From Steinernema hermaphroditum (taxonomy: Eukaryota > Nematoda > Chromadorea > Rhabditida > Steinernematidae): a stretch of 64,000 nt of DNA. The DNA lies in contig CM059621.1 in the NCBI GenBank assembly GCA_030435675.1, positions 14,136,001-14,200,000 of the forward strand. Direction: 5' to 3'. A program made the position numbers and the translations under genes. This document shows positions 1-13,441 of this stretch, piece by piece. Below the pieces are notes generated by a model. The model was not told the origin of the DNA, searched no databases, and saw only the letters and a program-made list of their open reading frames with translations. The first letter of the stretch is position 1. Every line of letters starts with the position of its first letter.

Positions 1-204
1 GCGGCGGCGAGGGCTTCGGGAACGGTGGCAAGGGCCTCGGGAGCAGTGAGAGCAGTTCCCGGCCGATGCACCATGAAATCGGTTGGACAGTGGAATGGTT
101 TATTTCCCCCGTGATCTATTTTAAATACACAAAACTTGAAAACATAGACAGAGGCGGGGAAGATCTGTCGCGGGACTCTGGGCCGATGTCGATGACATCT
201 TCTA

Positions 205-1353
205 TTAGGTTGATGCAAAAGAAATGTCGATCATGTTGATTTTGTTCTTTCTTTCATTATAATAAGTTTCTGTATGACATGATTAATAGTTCTTGTAGAG
301 CTTGCACTCACGCATCGTTTGATATATATTCCGTCCCGCTGGCCCTTTCTAATTAAAATAAAATTTTACGTTAAACATGATCGAGAAAAAGTGCCCAGTG
401 CGGATTTGCATACCAAACAACTTCTGTTGGAGAGTGCTCACATAAGCCGACCGTCGCTCACATTGTGTTTATTCGTAACTCAGGATCTTGCGCCGCGGCG
501 CGATAGTTATGGCACAGACAGACATAAAAGATGTGTTACCCAACAATAACACGTAGTACACCAGATGTTCTCGCCGTTGTCGGCGCTGGCTATGTGATCA
601 AAGGTCGCGATTAGTCACGAATCGCGACAACTTCAAACAAAGCAAGTTTCCTGCCTAATTTCACAGTAACCCGTGTTAAGTGCTGGAAGAAGATGTCCCA
701 TCCGAATGCATGTGCGAGTGGTGGGTTCAGCGATTCTGAGATGGAGATAAGTGCTTTAAAGACGAAGCACATGGAAAACGTCCCAAATTTTTGGGTGACG
801 CGGCATTAAAAGAGGTTGTTGAGCTGAATCCGAAAGCAACCTGCTCGAGAACTCACGACAGCGTTTGTGAACGTTAATTAATCAACCACTATGAGGCGCT
901 TGTATGCCATTTGAAAGATCAATAGGTGTGAAAAAAGGGTCGTTGTAGTCAGATGGCCCGAAAATGGTAGTGGAAATCAGGGGGCAAAATGTACAAAAAA
1001 TCAACAACAATCACTATGATTGGAATCCTCCTTCGCAATATCAAGGATAGTTGTTTGACCGCCTTATAGCACAGACATCGCTCCACCTGACTATCACTTA
1101 TTCCTGTCGGTGCAGTGCTCCTTGGCAGAAAAAAAATCAAAAGATGTGAGGAAGTCAAAATTTGAGTCACAAAGTTTTTCAAGTCCAAACCACTATGAAT
1201 TCGTTCAGTAAGGCATTCACTCTCTACGTGGACATAGGCGACAACTCGTGAATACTAATGGTGAATGTCTTTTGGGTTCAGCTTTTGATTATTATACTTT
1301 CATGATCAATTTTCTTTTTAACAAAAATCGACATTTCTTTTGCATCAACCTAA
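205..1353 (+). mobile_element. Decayed mariner-family DNA transposon
   Basis: Near-perfect terminal inverted repeats of about 27 bp begin TTAGGTTGATGCAAAAG at the left end, with the reverse complement at the right end. The element is flanked by a TA dinucleotide on both sides (203-204 and 1354-1355), the classic mariner target duplication. The 1149-bp length fits a mariner with small deletions. Inside, the plus strand still reads transposase-like pieces: a KDEAHGKRPK stretch near 755-790, and near 1085-1190 a PDYHLF motif followed by QCSLAEKK, which matches the catalytic-domain end of mariner transposases. Stops and frameshifts separate these pieces, so it cannot make transposase. Confidence 0.85.
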
Positions 1354-3324
1354 TAGTTTCTCGCCGTTCTCGCCGGTTGTCCGGTTTACATGGCCCTTGG
1401 GATACTCATGTGATGGTGAGGACGTAAGATGATCAGCGAGTTGGCAAGGTGGTTAGATACATGAACTGAAGAATCGTCAGAAGTGCATCGACGTGTTCTA
1501 TCCCTGTGGAAATGAGTAGATGCTTATCAGAGACGTGTCTGCAATAGGACTGTAGACGAAAGAACATCTGTGTCGGTCCTGCAGAGAACAAAACGGTCTA
1601 CTTGTCTGTCAGTGCACTACCATTTTCAGAAGCTTTGTGCACGCCACTGCCGTACCTCAAGATCCCTCCAAATGAAAGGCACAAGCATTCTTCGAACTCG
1701 GTTTTCGCTGGAATCTTCGCTCCGCTACACCTTTCTTTTCTCTGTTCGACTGACTATCTTCACTCCGTTACAAGCACACTGTTGAAGTTCGGCGCGGATA
1801 TAAAAACCGCATCATAGGGGCATCTCGCCGTGCCCGCTGGGAGTGCCGCTTAGTCGACCGGCATGGGTAACTTACGTTTACTCACTTACTAACATCTAGC
1901 TGTGTCGGTCTCAGTCCGAGGTCTGGCCAACCGAAGACGCTGGGTGGTTCTCAGGGCCTTTTTTGGCTGTCTTAAGCAACTGTCACTATCCCTGACCACC
2001 ACGATTCAACGGAAAAAGAGATGACAGCAAGTACACTATGATTACATGTGATCTGAATCTTTCCATTCTTTTATTTCATCATTTTCGCTTCATATTCATC
2101 CTATTCAATTCTGCAGCTTCATTTTTGGCAATGTTAGGTAACGGCGTTCCCTTCAACTGCACAATCGCCTTGGCAACCCAAGCAAATGGTTACATCACTT
2201 TATCCTAAGTTAATTAAAGAGGAGGCGGAATTGCACACAAAGCTACATAAATTAGGGGAATGGCTCCATATGTACAGCCGCTTCATTAAATGTGTTTCTC
2301 AAGAAGGATAACTTATCAATATATTTCCAGTTTGATTTTGTACCTCCTGACATTTGAGTCTCGAATTGTTGAAGTAGACTCATCTCGGACGGCACAATGT
2401 GGGGCACTAGACACATCTTCATATTTTCCGGCTATATTGTAGAGAATCAGCAGATAATTGTCGTCTGAAATTGGTAGCCTCTTTCAGTTGTGCTCTCAGG
2501 TTGATTGGAATAGCTGTTGTAGAATTCCTTCCATTTCTCACATAGAAACTTTTCGACAGGAGAAAACATTTATTTGAATCAATTTTTGAAATGCAAACGA
2601 AAGATCGTTTTGTTAAGACGATTCTTAAATCGTCGCCTTCCTCTCTGCGAAGATCATCAACATCGCGACCCCTCACCCTCACCGGTGAGAAGAAGCGACT
2701 ACGGTGTGATTCATAGGCGTAAAGAAAGCCACATTTGAGGAATTGACCCGCTAAATTTTCCATTTTCTCAACGGTCAGTTGTCATAGATTCTGTAAAAGA
2801 TTACGGTAGTTTTAACAGAAGTTTCCATCGAGAACATCCTTATGAGATTCCCTGCCACATAATCGGAGTCACTCTGTCACATTACCGACCTTTGAGAATC
2901 CGCTATATACGATACGTCACTACTAACGGACATAATTCTCTTTTTAGGTAGACGTGGTCAGTTGCCGAAGACACGTCATCTTGTAATTCTGTGTGCAAAC
3001 GCTCAAAAGAACTCAAAATTGTTTCTCCCCGATTTCTCCTTGCGGCGTTCCCCTCGGCGGCAGGTGCACTGCATAACGCAATCCCGCGTTATTTTATTCC
3101 CGCCGACTAATCGACGTAAGTAACCACCACTTGACATTTTTCGCGATTTGTGGTTCTGCATGTCCGCAGTCCGCTCTTCCGGAAACGCCCTTCCTGTCGT
3201 GACACCCCCTGAGTAATCACATTCCAGTAACCCCTCAGGCTCTTCAAGATGGAAACAACTCAGGTGACAGAGGTGGAGAGTGTCTCTGGTAATTAGTTCC
3301 TTGCAGCCAACATTCACTAAGGAC
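1354..3324. other. Intergenic, no supported gene
   Basis: AT-rich sequence between the mariner copy and the first exon of the chemoreceptor gene. Only short overlapping open frames are present, without family resemblance or convincing splice structure. The chemoreceptor promoter must lie here, but I see no recognisable motif. A short ATG frame starts at 3249 and stops at 3294, out of phase with the receptor; it could be a short upstream ORF. Confidence 0.4.
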
Positions 3325-6300
3325 ATGGTCTACGTGATGGGAGTGGTGATGATCACGCTGGAGTTAGTGCTGCTGGTCGTGGGAGCCGCGCTCCAGGTGC
3401 TTCTCGTGGTGATGGTGCACCGGGCGAAGCTGTTCCATCGGAATTTTAGGTATGTTGGAACGATGGATTGCTAAGAGGGGGTACGGTAGTTTATTGTTTT
3501 CATTGACACATAAATAAGTCTCACAGCAAATCACTATTCTGATTTTTGTGATCTTGAGTTAGGTTCGATGGATGTCCACGATGTTATGTGAAATTTTTGT
3601 TTGCTGGCGGATGAACCCTTCATTCACATTCAAAATTCAGAGGATTATGAAAGAGTCGTCTAATTATAAATGTAAATTGCAAATTGTATTCCTTTTTGGC
3701 TTTTTTGCCCTTTGTTTCAAGTTTTCCTTCTACGACACAATTTTTGAGTTCTTTTACGCTCACCTTTCTGTTTACGATTTCATGATTTTCACGATTTTAT
3801 TTCGCGGATCAAAGGCATTATGCCTTGCGCGACACCGAAAATAGACAAACAGAGGATGTCTGGAAGACGGCTTCATCCCTGGCGCGGCGTAGATGTCGAA
3901 CCGGTGGTTGGCGGAGAGCTTCATGGGGCTTCTGGGAATCGGCAAATCTTCGGATTCAGGAGCGGAACATCGTTTGCGGCACAGCGCACGCTTCTGTGCT
4001 CGAATCTGATGGTCCGTGGTCCGGGAGTTGCGTCTTCGATGGTGGTGGCGTCCTCAGAGCGTCGGCGACCTTCGGGATGACTTCGCACGTGGCCGGATTC
4101 TTGACGTCGGACATCTTGTTGTCAGCGGTGGTGGGACTACGGCTTCCGGGCGTCCCAATTCCCTCTGGAAGCCGGAACAGTCACAGTTTCTGTTTAAATT
4201 AAACTAATATGCCATGGATTCGCTGCAAGTGCTAGGATCTTTGACCAGAGGACGCTTGAAAAATGCCATTCAGTTCGCAAAGCTGATTTTTCCTCACGCG
4301 TTGTTTTCCCCTGGCATCTCTCCTGACCACGCTCTTACTTCATCCTTACTTCAATTGTTGTTTGATTTTGAAATTGAATTTTTGTACGCGCCTCTATCCA
4401 AACCTTTTGCATAACATTCACACTCTACAAGAAATAGAAGAAATAAACCCGTGATATAATGCGGACATATTTTTTTCATTTGTGTTTGTGGCGATCGCCC
4501 ACTGTCTGAGATGCCAGATAGATTTTGAAGAAGTCGTCTTTGTCCTTTAAGGTCTCTTGGAGGTGTGGCCATGAAGACGATTTCGTTTTTATCGCGTATT
4601 TCGGAAGCGAAGAGCTTGAAGCTCAAGTGGAACAAGGCCTTCGTCTCGTGTTGCTCCTTGCCAATAGAGTAAGGTTGGCGTTCAAGTTAAAAAACTCTGA
4701 GTCGAGTAGAGAGAATATGTATCATTGTTGTTCGATTTTCTAATTGCATTTTTGTTCGTACACAAATCTTAAACTTTTGCACGATTTACCACTTCTATTG
4801 GGTTGGTGCATTGAAAATGTCAGATCATTTTGTGATTATTTACAGAAACAAAACACAAAGATTTCAGACAAAGTATTCATCGTTCTTATGTACAACTTCA
4901 GTCCACTTTATAGGCAACATCCGGATTCTTCGTTTGTAGAATACGCTGGGTTAAAAAAAACGCTGGTTGAAAAACCTTTTTGTTCCGATTTTCAACCTCT
5001 TAACCTTATTTTGGATAGTTTCTTTTGATATCGTCACTTATAGATGAGCACAGGTGACAGTAAGATAGAGCTAAGACAGTGCTATATAGACAACAAAAAA
5101 GAAATCTCTGAGTTTAAAGTAGAGAGCTTTTGTGGAGGTCGACTTGTAAATACACGGCCTCGGGCAGACGTACTTTTTGGGAATCGAAGGGTCATTTTTT
5201 CCACATTAGGCCTCTTTTCCTGTAAAGTAGAAATGAGCTCGTGGGGTCGCTATGTGGGCATGGTAGCTGCCTGTTGCACGGCTCCATTCTCTGTTATAGT
5301 ACTTAACCAATTGGAAACGTTAGAGTTAACGGAACATGGTGATCCGATAAGGCCGTCTTTTTGAGATTAGCTCATGTTGTGATATATGACAAACACAACG
5401 ATAGGTGCATTCGGAAGGTAAGACATAACGGTGTACGTGATTGGCAGCAATCAACGTCCATCACACAATTAAAACCATAGGAATCCCGTACATCACTTCG
5501 TATTTCGCAATTGTGAGGTACCATATTAAGGACCGTCATACTGGGATACTTCTCCATGATCAGGAAGAATGCAATGAACAAGGGGAAAATCATAATGTAG
5601 GGTTATAGTTCACTGTACTCCACAATGCGCCCATCAGTTGTTCCCTGTGAGTAAATACTGCGAAATTATGCCACGTTTATGTCACTGACATTTTCAATGC
5701 ACCAACCCCAATAGTATAAAATAATTTAGTCTTTATTTGGTGCCGATCTTGATTTTTTTGGGATACAGGACTCTTCCATGCTGACGATGAATGTTTTCAT
5801 CTCGGAGTTGTTAAAACTGAAAAACTGTGGGCTGTTTATGCATCTGGGGTAGAAACAAGACTCCCTCATTTTATAATACATTCCTCTTTATCTGCTTGAC
5901 AAAAGGATTTTTTTGCCAGCTAGACGTTGCCTTTTTATTTTTTTTTATTTTCTTGTTACGCATTTGATTGTTCACTGCAATGTTTCATCGGCTCTACGAA
6001 CGCATAGTGGTCAAATTGTTTACTATACTGACAAAATCCACTGAAACGATTCATAAACGCAAAATATTATATAAATATTCATAAACGATATCACATTTCG
6101 TACTACAGGGTGAACCAAAAAGGAGGCCTAGAAAGTCAGTGTCGGACGTTTTTTGAGATTGATCTCAATCTGTCTTTGTGCGCTACCATTTTAAATTTGC
6201 ATTTAATTCGCTCATCGCTTCATGAAGTTTAAGTAAACTTTGATGTTTGCACGTGCAAACTTTGTACGATCTGGATTTTTTTTCCATCGATTAATTCGCT

Positions 6301-9300
6301 AACTATTTTTGGAGCCGCCCCTTCTAACGTGAAAGTATCTTGAGTGGCCGTTTCTGATTGATAGAACTTTCAAGCTAATGGAAATTCTGATCACTCAAGT
6401 AACGACTAACATTTTTAACGACTAACACGTTTTCGGCATTTAGAGCCAAAATTAACATTGCAAATTAACAGATATGTCCTTGTAGCAGGAAAATCGGCCA
6501 AAAAGCGACAAAAACTGACACGAATACCGTATATATTGTGGCATCAGGAATATCGAACCAGGACGCCTTATAATGACAGAGGACAAAATCACCTACCTTA
6601 AATATTACTCGAAATACGCAAACAATCTGCTGTTCGCCCTGGGAATTCATCCACAGTGCTTCTTGAACGATTCGGGAGCGATTCATGAATCCGTTTTACG
6701 CGGAAGTTCTAGTAAATTTCGTGAAAAACGAAAATCCGTCAGGGGTTACACATATGTTAGCTTATAGCTTAACCCCCCATTCACCGATGAAACCTATCAG
6801 GTTTTGCTACACTCTAGCACCTTTGTCTTCCAGCCAAATTTCAGCCGAATCGGCGTGGGACAGTTTGGGACCTCTCCTTGTAAGTGACACTATGTGAACT
6901 TCCATTTTTGAGTTCCATTAAAAGTAATGTTCATTGCGGATTAGGGTGTGTGGATTTAGGGACACATATACGTTGTAGTCCAATAATTAAATAACGTACA
7001 TCCAAAGCATAAAACCATTTTTGATCCGCGCGCCTTTTGTCTGATGAAAATATGAAAAAATGAAAAAAATAAATTAAAAAAAATGAAACCTGAGACGCGA
7101 AACGAAAAATGAAACGCGCCGCCACCTGAGCTGAAGATGGGTTTGCTGTGCTCCACCGTCTCCGGAATCAGCTCTTCGCCTCTCTGATGCCCGCGCACAC
7201 TAATGGGATCGCCGTGCTCTACTCTGATGTGCCGAAGTCAGAAGAAGACCGGCGACTACGGAGTGATAATGTGTTTCTTGTGCATATATATGACGTCTCG
7301 CAAGGCGTAAGCCTTTGATACGAGAAATAAACTCGTAAACTCGTAAAAAATGAAAAAAGAAATGAAAAAAATTTTATGAAAAAAATAAAAATCTGAAAAG
7401 AGGCCATTTGTCTTTCGGAGCGAAAACTGAAGTTATGACTTCTACAGCACTTGATGAGAGTAGTTTGATATTGAGAGGAGTTCACCACTGAGCCAACAGA
7501 AGGATCACCAGGGTGGCCATGATGGGTTGGACCGATCATAAAACGACGGCCAAGAACGACCGCTCACTCAACTCATTTGAGCGAACGGACGACCCGACCG
7601 ATCGCGGGGGGCACAAATGAAAGACTTTAATTTATTTATTCCTTATTTATTTAGAACATATTTAATTCATTTTCGACTTGGTGGACTCGGGTGATAGTGA
7701 CTGTCTTATTGGAGAGACAGAAGATCTACGGTTCTCTGACGTTCCACGCCTTCTGAGAGCCGTGGCAATCATTTCTGTGATTATCAAAATTCAGATTCAT
7801 CCTCACGCTGACTTGCATCAGCTACATTCTCCTGGTCGTCACGCGACTCGTCATCATCCCACCGATGTACGCCGGCTACTATCCCAACAAGATGTACCAA
7901 AAGTCGCTCACGTTGAGTGCAACAATGCAGCGAATCCAAGAGGAAGCCATGTTCGTGCACAACTCCGTTATGGTTATGTACTCAAAGGGTTTTCTCTTCG
8001 TCGCTTTAGGTGGCAATGTTTGAATACAGCACTCTTCAACTTAACCCCATTTAGAACGTTGTTTGGCCACTTACTACGCGAAAACCTATGAACGTACCTT
8101 TACTTCGTGGATCGCCGAAGCGATTCTAGCCGGATTTATAGTGACTCTGAGTGTCGTCGTCGCTCTGACCCATCGCTGGGAACTGGTCGCCAATCACTTC
8201 ATCGCCTACTACCTCACGGCTCTCGGGATGGTCTCCTTTGTGGTATGTTTCTTGGGATACTGTATCGTTCTTGGACCATTCATCGTGACGTCTGTCCATG
8301 GCCAACCCGTGTTATTTTTTGAGAAAGAAACTATTGGGTCTAGGGCATGGAAATGGCGCCTCATTTCAATAGCGTCTCTTGGCGTAAAAATACACATTTC
8401 ACTCAACACAATCGCCATCAGCTTGCGTAACATTACTCCATTTCTCGGGCAAAAGCCGGATGCCGCGCTTATAGTAGATGCGGGGTAACCGGTTCACCTT
8501 TCAACCTTTTCATCTTATTCATAGTGGTTTCCTCTGATGTCGTCATTTCTGGTCAAGTGTGGACGACAGTAAGATAGGGTTAAGAGAGTGCTACATGAAC
8601 AGCAAACAGGGATCTATCAGCCATTCTGAAGGTTAGCCTAAAAAGATGCGGTCTCAGACCTGCTCCATTGATCTGATGGATCCAGATTTTTTTTATTTGC
8701 TTATGCTGTGATATTAGCGCACTGATAGGTGGGTTCAGAAGCTTATACCCGATAACGATGCACGTGATAGAAGGAGTCGCCGTCCATCACACGACTAGAA
8801 GGAATTTTTGGCCTTTGGAGCAAGATTCCAGTGTTCCTCCTTTTTTCCGTTCGTGATGTCTGTCCATGGCCAGCCCTTCGTATTATTTTTAAAAGAAAGC
8901 AACCTCTTTAACAAGACAGGGAGGTATTTGTGCAAACTTATTGTAACACAGGGTACTGTGATGCTTCTCAAATGTGGAATTTCATTTTTTTGGTTCAGAT
9001 ATTTATTGTTTAATTTAAAATTTTGGGGGTCTTGTATCATTTAAATTTATTTTATTTTTGATAGCAGCTATTTGTGACCATGCATCGAACGTGTCAGGCG
9101 GATTTGTTCCAGAGAGTGGGCCAAATAAACTGAAACTGATATTGCAACATGGGGAGGTATTTTTCTGGAAAAATTCTTAAAACTCAACATATTGAACAGC
9201 AAAATTATTACAAGAAATGCTCAACTGATCTCCCTTCGTCTTGGTGTAGACCTGCAGACGCTTGCGGAACGAATCCACGGTCGATTCGGTCATCTGTGGG

Positions 9301-11458
9301 TTAATCTCCTTTCATGCGACATTTGTAGTGTCCTTGGCATGTGGTCTTAGACATCTACACTATTTTAGTAATTTTCTTCGATTTTTGCATGCTCCAACAT
9401 TTCCATTCGAGATGAAACGAAAGCAAATTTCAAGTGGGATTAATTGATACGTTTTCAGAACTACGCCATTTTCGGAACTTTCATTCATCTTTCAGTCTTT
9501 GCCAACATCTCTCTTCTTTTTATTTTCAAAAATATGTTAGAAGGTGTATGAAAGGATGACGTTTCGATGGATGTATGTAATCCCCGTTGTTTGGTGATTT
9601 TGCCGAGGGACACGCATGTCATCTTGGGACGATCTTGAATAAGTGATCCCAGACACCTCTTATATGGAAGCATTACTACTAGTTCTTAGTCTCATGTAGG
9701 CGATTTGCTTTTCAAAGGTTCCCAGCACAATCAGCACTGACCTCTCGGGACCTATGTGTACCTGAAATGATAAAGAGAGCCTTTCGTATTCTGTTCCATT
9801 TGTCAACAACGTTTGAAAGTTAGCAAATCGTATTTTTGTCAGTGGGGCTTTTTTTTCGACCCTTCTTTTACATTTTTGAATATGCTTAGTATGGACACAT
9901 TTGAGACCGTCGGAACACGTGACATTCAAATGCATGGAATACAAGACATAAACCCTGGACCTCTTTCTAACTTCTAACTACGTTTTTGTAGATTTTTGGT
10001 TCCATCATTGACCTCTTTCTGCTTTACACGTACTTTAATTGGCCACGTTGGACATAACCTTAACCCAAGCGTCAGCAGCGTTTGGCTTTTATTATGTTCA
10101 CTTTTATTCTTTTTGTTTCCTGAAATTATTTTGCAAAAAGAAAATAAAAATGACAAATTTTTGATACATCCATAGTGATACATGTATCTGTCAAGATTTT
10201 TGGAAAGTTCCTTTTGTTTCATGCTGGATGCGGTGACAACTTCGCGCAGTTGTCGGCACACCGTCACGCCTTCTGCGCTATTTAACAAGAGTACAAAGAG
10301 ATGTAAAAGGTAAAACACTAAATTTCGAACATCATTCCTTATTTTTTGGTTAAAGTCGGCTCATGATACATTTAGTCTTTTTTGTCTGCACTGAAGTTCA
10401 ATTTTAATTTCGTGACATGATGCCATTCAACATTTTTGAGATCTTCCACCTTGTTGTTGGACGCACGATCGAGCCGATCGACTTCTGCGCCAAGATAACA
10501 CGGGTACAATTTATTTACCAAAAGCGGTGTTTTACTGTGAGATCAAGAAGAATATTCCATTACGCTTAGATTTTCTTCACTTTTTGCATGCTATGCCAAA
10601 TCTCTTTGATATGAAACGAAGGCAAATTTCAAATGGACCAAACCCAAGAAAGTAGTTCTTTAGACCGACCCCATGACTTTTCTTCAATTTCCAGTTACTA
10701 ATTCGTTTTGTGTTCGTGGAAAGTTGTTTGAAGAATATTCCAGTTTTTACGTTTTGATTGCCAGGTTCAAGACACTGGGCTAAAATTTTTCGCTGTTTTT
10801 CGTCTTGTTTTCCACGCGTACTTATAAATTTACGCCTTTCAAGTCACGTCCTAAAACATGGATAGATGGGAAAGCATGGATCAGGGTGATCGCGGATCAC
10901 GGACAGACCCTAAAAATTCCTTAAAAATCACTGAGATTCTGAGAACGAGTTCTTGGCTTCTTCTTTTGCATCACTATAAGTTGTCAAATTGTAGGTCGTG
11001 ATAGGTCTGTTCAACATCAACCGAATCATATACGCTCGTGGGCGCGTACTCATGCTGTCCCTCAGCGAGAGATACCAAATCCAAGAGAACGTGGCTACGT
11101 GCCGCATGCTGGTCCCCGTTACCGTAATGCACTCCATAACTCAGGGCATCTCCCTGGGTGCCATCTACTGGATGATCGTGAAATTTGAAAATGGCGACTA
11201 TGAGGACTTCCGACTTCCGTCATTCACGCTCGATCTGGTGAGATATAGACTGGCCTTCTTGTGGTCAGCCGCTTCTTTTAGGTCATGGCCTTTTCGGTCT
11301 TCTTGATGCCCATCATGGTGGCTCTCTTCAACAAACACTTGAGGAATCAGATAAAGGCCGTTTTCGGAGTGCGAAACCAAGTGTTTAACGACGGACGAGA
11401 GTCGGCCAACGCTGTGGCCAAAGTCTACTTCAACCAGCTCGACAACATGTGGAAATGA
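3325..11458 (+). CDS. Serpentine chemoreceptor, Sre-like (7-TM GPCR), five exons
   Basis: Exons join(3325-3449, 7795-7988, 8055-8242, 10995-11237, 11282-11458) keep phase at every junction and give 308 aa. Exon 1 encodes a first membrane helix ending in FHRNFR. Exon 2 opens with a long hydrophobic helix. Exon 3 starts with an ERCLATYYAKTYE motif, the family's DRY-like signature after TM3, followed by two more helices. Exon 4 carries LSERYQIQENV and the TM6-like segment. Exon 5 holds the last helix and a soluble tail. Such receptors sit in sensory cilia and couple to G proteins. The N-terminus before TM1 is very short, so an upstream exon may be missing. Introns 1 and 3 are 4.3 and 2.8 kb, far longer than others here, and full of repeats. 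Sra/Srab assignment is an alternative to Sre. Confidence 0.75.
4798..5711. mobile_element. Mariner-like non-autonomous element in receptor intron 1
   Basis: Inverted terminal repeats of about 25 bp read TTGGGTTGGTGCATTGAAAA at the left and its near-complement at the right, with TA on each side (4796-4797 and 5712-5713). The TIR resembles mariner ends. The 914-bp body has no recognisable transposase; a 106-codon frame at 5044-5364 has no family resemblance. Part of the body recurs in diverged form at about 8540-8810. Confidence 0.65.
7130..7345 (+). repeat. SINE-like dispersed repeat, copy 1
   Basis: About 210 bp closely matching 52900-53145, with a degenerate third copy at 60455-60672. Shared blocks include GAGCTGAAGATGGG near the 5' end, TGATGCCCGCGCACACT in the middle and TATATATGACGTCTCGCAAG near the end. 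The 3' end has an AATAAA followed by tandem ACTCGTAA units, the tail layout of a short retroposon. It lies in intron 1 of the chemoreceptor gene. Confidence 0.6.
7545..7622 (-). repeat. Dispersed 75-bp repeat, copy 1
   Basis: Sequence around GAACGACCGCTCACTCAACTC, together with a CGACCCGACCGATCG block, recurs in the opposite orientation at 52525-52620 and 54455-54535, with a partial copy at 54195-54235. The two outer blocks are partly complementary to each other, suggesting a small foldback element. Confidence 0.5.
8540..8900 (+). repeat. Diverged copy of the 5040-5480 repeat, in receptor intron 3
   Basis: GACAGTAAGATAG, AGAGTGCTA and a CCATCACAC-ending block occur in the same order and similar spacing as at 5057-5470, with many substitutions. 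The end of this stretch (TCTGTCCATGGCCA, 8860-8873) also matches 8291-8304 just inside intron 3, so the intron contains a local duplication as well. Confidence 0.5.
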
Positions 11459-13441
11459 TCAGCTTTAGGCGTCTAAATATAAAATGATATAAGTTACATG
11501 GAATTCTTTAAAAATGTGTTCCTTGATCTTGCATAATAAACTTCTTTCATGTATTTTTGGCAAGTGATTGCTTCATCTTCTGTACATCGAGATAAGGTCC
11601 AAGTTTGTATTTTTGTAAATTGTTCGCTGGAATTTTGGACATGAATTTGAACGGGTTTGGACATGCGATGTACTGTAGGTGGTCACATTTCGATGTCATT
11701 GTACCAAGTTAAGGTTAGATGTTATCATAAGAGGTGCCGATTGGCGATAGTCATGACGACGACAGACGACAACACAGTCGCTTACGTACTTTGAGGAAGC
11801 AGAGTACGTATTTGGCTGTTTTTGGCGAGTTCTGCGACATAGTGAACTGCGAGGGCGTGGAATTCAAAGGCGGTAAGAGACCGAGGCTCTCTACGTTTTC
11901 CACAGCGATAGTCATGACGACTACATATCGGCGGATTAAGCCGTAGTGGAAATTAACAATTAACAAATGTTGCAGAATCGTCCGCTTGGCAGTGCGTGGA
12001 AGTCGGGCAGCTTTCTGCTGAGAATATTAAATTAGTTACCAGCGCAGGTGACTTGAAAAGATCGACGTTTGAAGGAGAACTACGGAAGGTACACTCTGAG
12101 CTGGGTATATCCGTTCATGTACTGCATCTTTCCTACGCTGATGAAAGATGTGGTGTTGTATGTGCATTTTTTTCTCCACTGAAGATGCTTAGAAAAACAT
12201 TTCTATGATTGAGAACGGTTCTAGCATGCGGGGAAAAACTCAGGACCCTGGCGGGACTCGGTTCCGGAGACCGACGCCTTCTCCTTTAGGCCACAGGGGG
12301 AATATGGTTTGGGGATAATTGTCTGAAATGTAAAATTGTCTGAAAATTGGACGAATATGTTAATATGTGTGGTCGTGGGAAGTGGTGATGGACGGTTATT
12401 TGAGTCTCGGTCTCAGTCTGGAACCATCGAGACTCTGTCTCGGTCTCCAATTATGTCTATTTTGAGTCTGCAAACAAATCAAATCGTTTTCTGGTTTATG
12501 TCGGTTTCAGTGAAAAAAAAACGACAGAAACACGGATTGAGAAATGTTAATGCTTCTCTGTGCGAGACTTCTCTGTCTCAACCTCTTCGATCTTCAGCTT
12601 CTTCTTAGAAAACTTTCGAGTCTCGAAATTCATCGTTGGTCGGGAGCCAGTTGCGACATTTCAATCAAAGTTGTTACAAAGATTGATAAAAACTAGATTG
12701 TAGACGTCTCATAATCTAACTTTTCATGTAGTCAAGCATGTCAAATAACAAACATGTCTCGAATATTTTATCTCGAAATTAAGAGAATGTGTCGAAAATA
12801 AATTTGTTCAGATTTGCTTGATTGTCTTCTTTTGCGCAAATTAGAAGATGGCAGCACCGAGTTCGACAAGGAGCCAGGATGGTTAAATATGGCCTTTCTG
12901 ATATTATTTCCAGAAATTTTCAATGGTTATGGAATTCAAAGACGGTTTTCTTGATGAGACATAATTTTTGATTGTCTGTGACGATGTCTCAAAATCGAAG
13001 AATTCTACAATCTTTCGTAATCACATAATCTCTAAACGCTTAGTTTCGTTGGATACGATAGAATCAAAGTATACTGCTTAGTCGCTCTGTAGATCAACAA
13101 GTGCGACGTAATTCTGTTGACCGCATTTGCACCAATTGGGTCGGTTCCTAGTATCACATTGCTTGTTGTTTGTTTCTGTGATTGTGAGCAGTTGGAAGGG
13201 ACTTTTAGAGATAATCTTCCGTTCAAGACCACTAATCGATTCCATATCGCTGAATTCTTTGTGATTTTTTAACTTTTTTTACGAGCTCTTTGACAACACG
13301 AGGGCCCCAAAAGAATATGTGGACTTTGGTAGTCGCGTCGATAAAGATCGGACTTTATTTCCAATAGATTCTCGCGAAAACAATTGCACTTAGAATTGTA
13401 GAAATAAAACTTTTGACTCAAAGAACTCAGAGAAAGCAGAT
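11459..13441. other. Intergenic between receptor and grl gene
   Basis: Apart from the tRNA fragment at 12244-12299, I see no gene. A polyadenylation-like AATAAA lies at 11535-11540, shortly after the receptor stop. GTCTGA, GTCTC and GTCTCAA motifs are frequent from 12320 to 13030. Confidence 0.4.
12244..12299 (-). pseudogene. tRNA-Arg(CCG) fragment with internal deletion
   Basis: The sequence matches the complete tRNA-Arg at 44588-44659 almost base for base at both ends (GACCCTGGCGGGACTCG, then TTCCGGAGACCGACGCCTTC), but about 14 bp between them are missing. The lost part covers one side of the T arm and the 3' side of the anticodon stem. The molecule could not fold as a tRNA. Confidence 0.8.
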
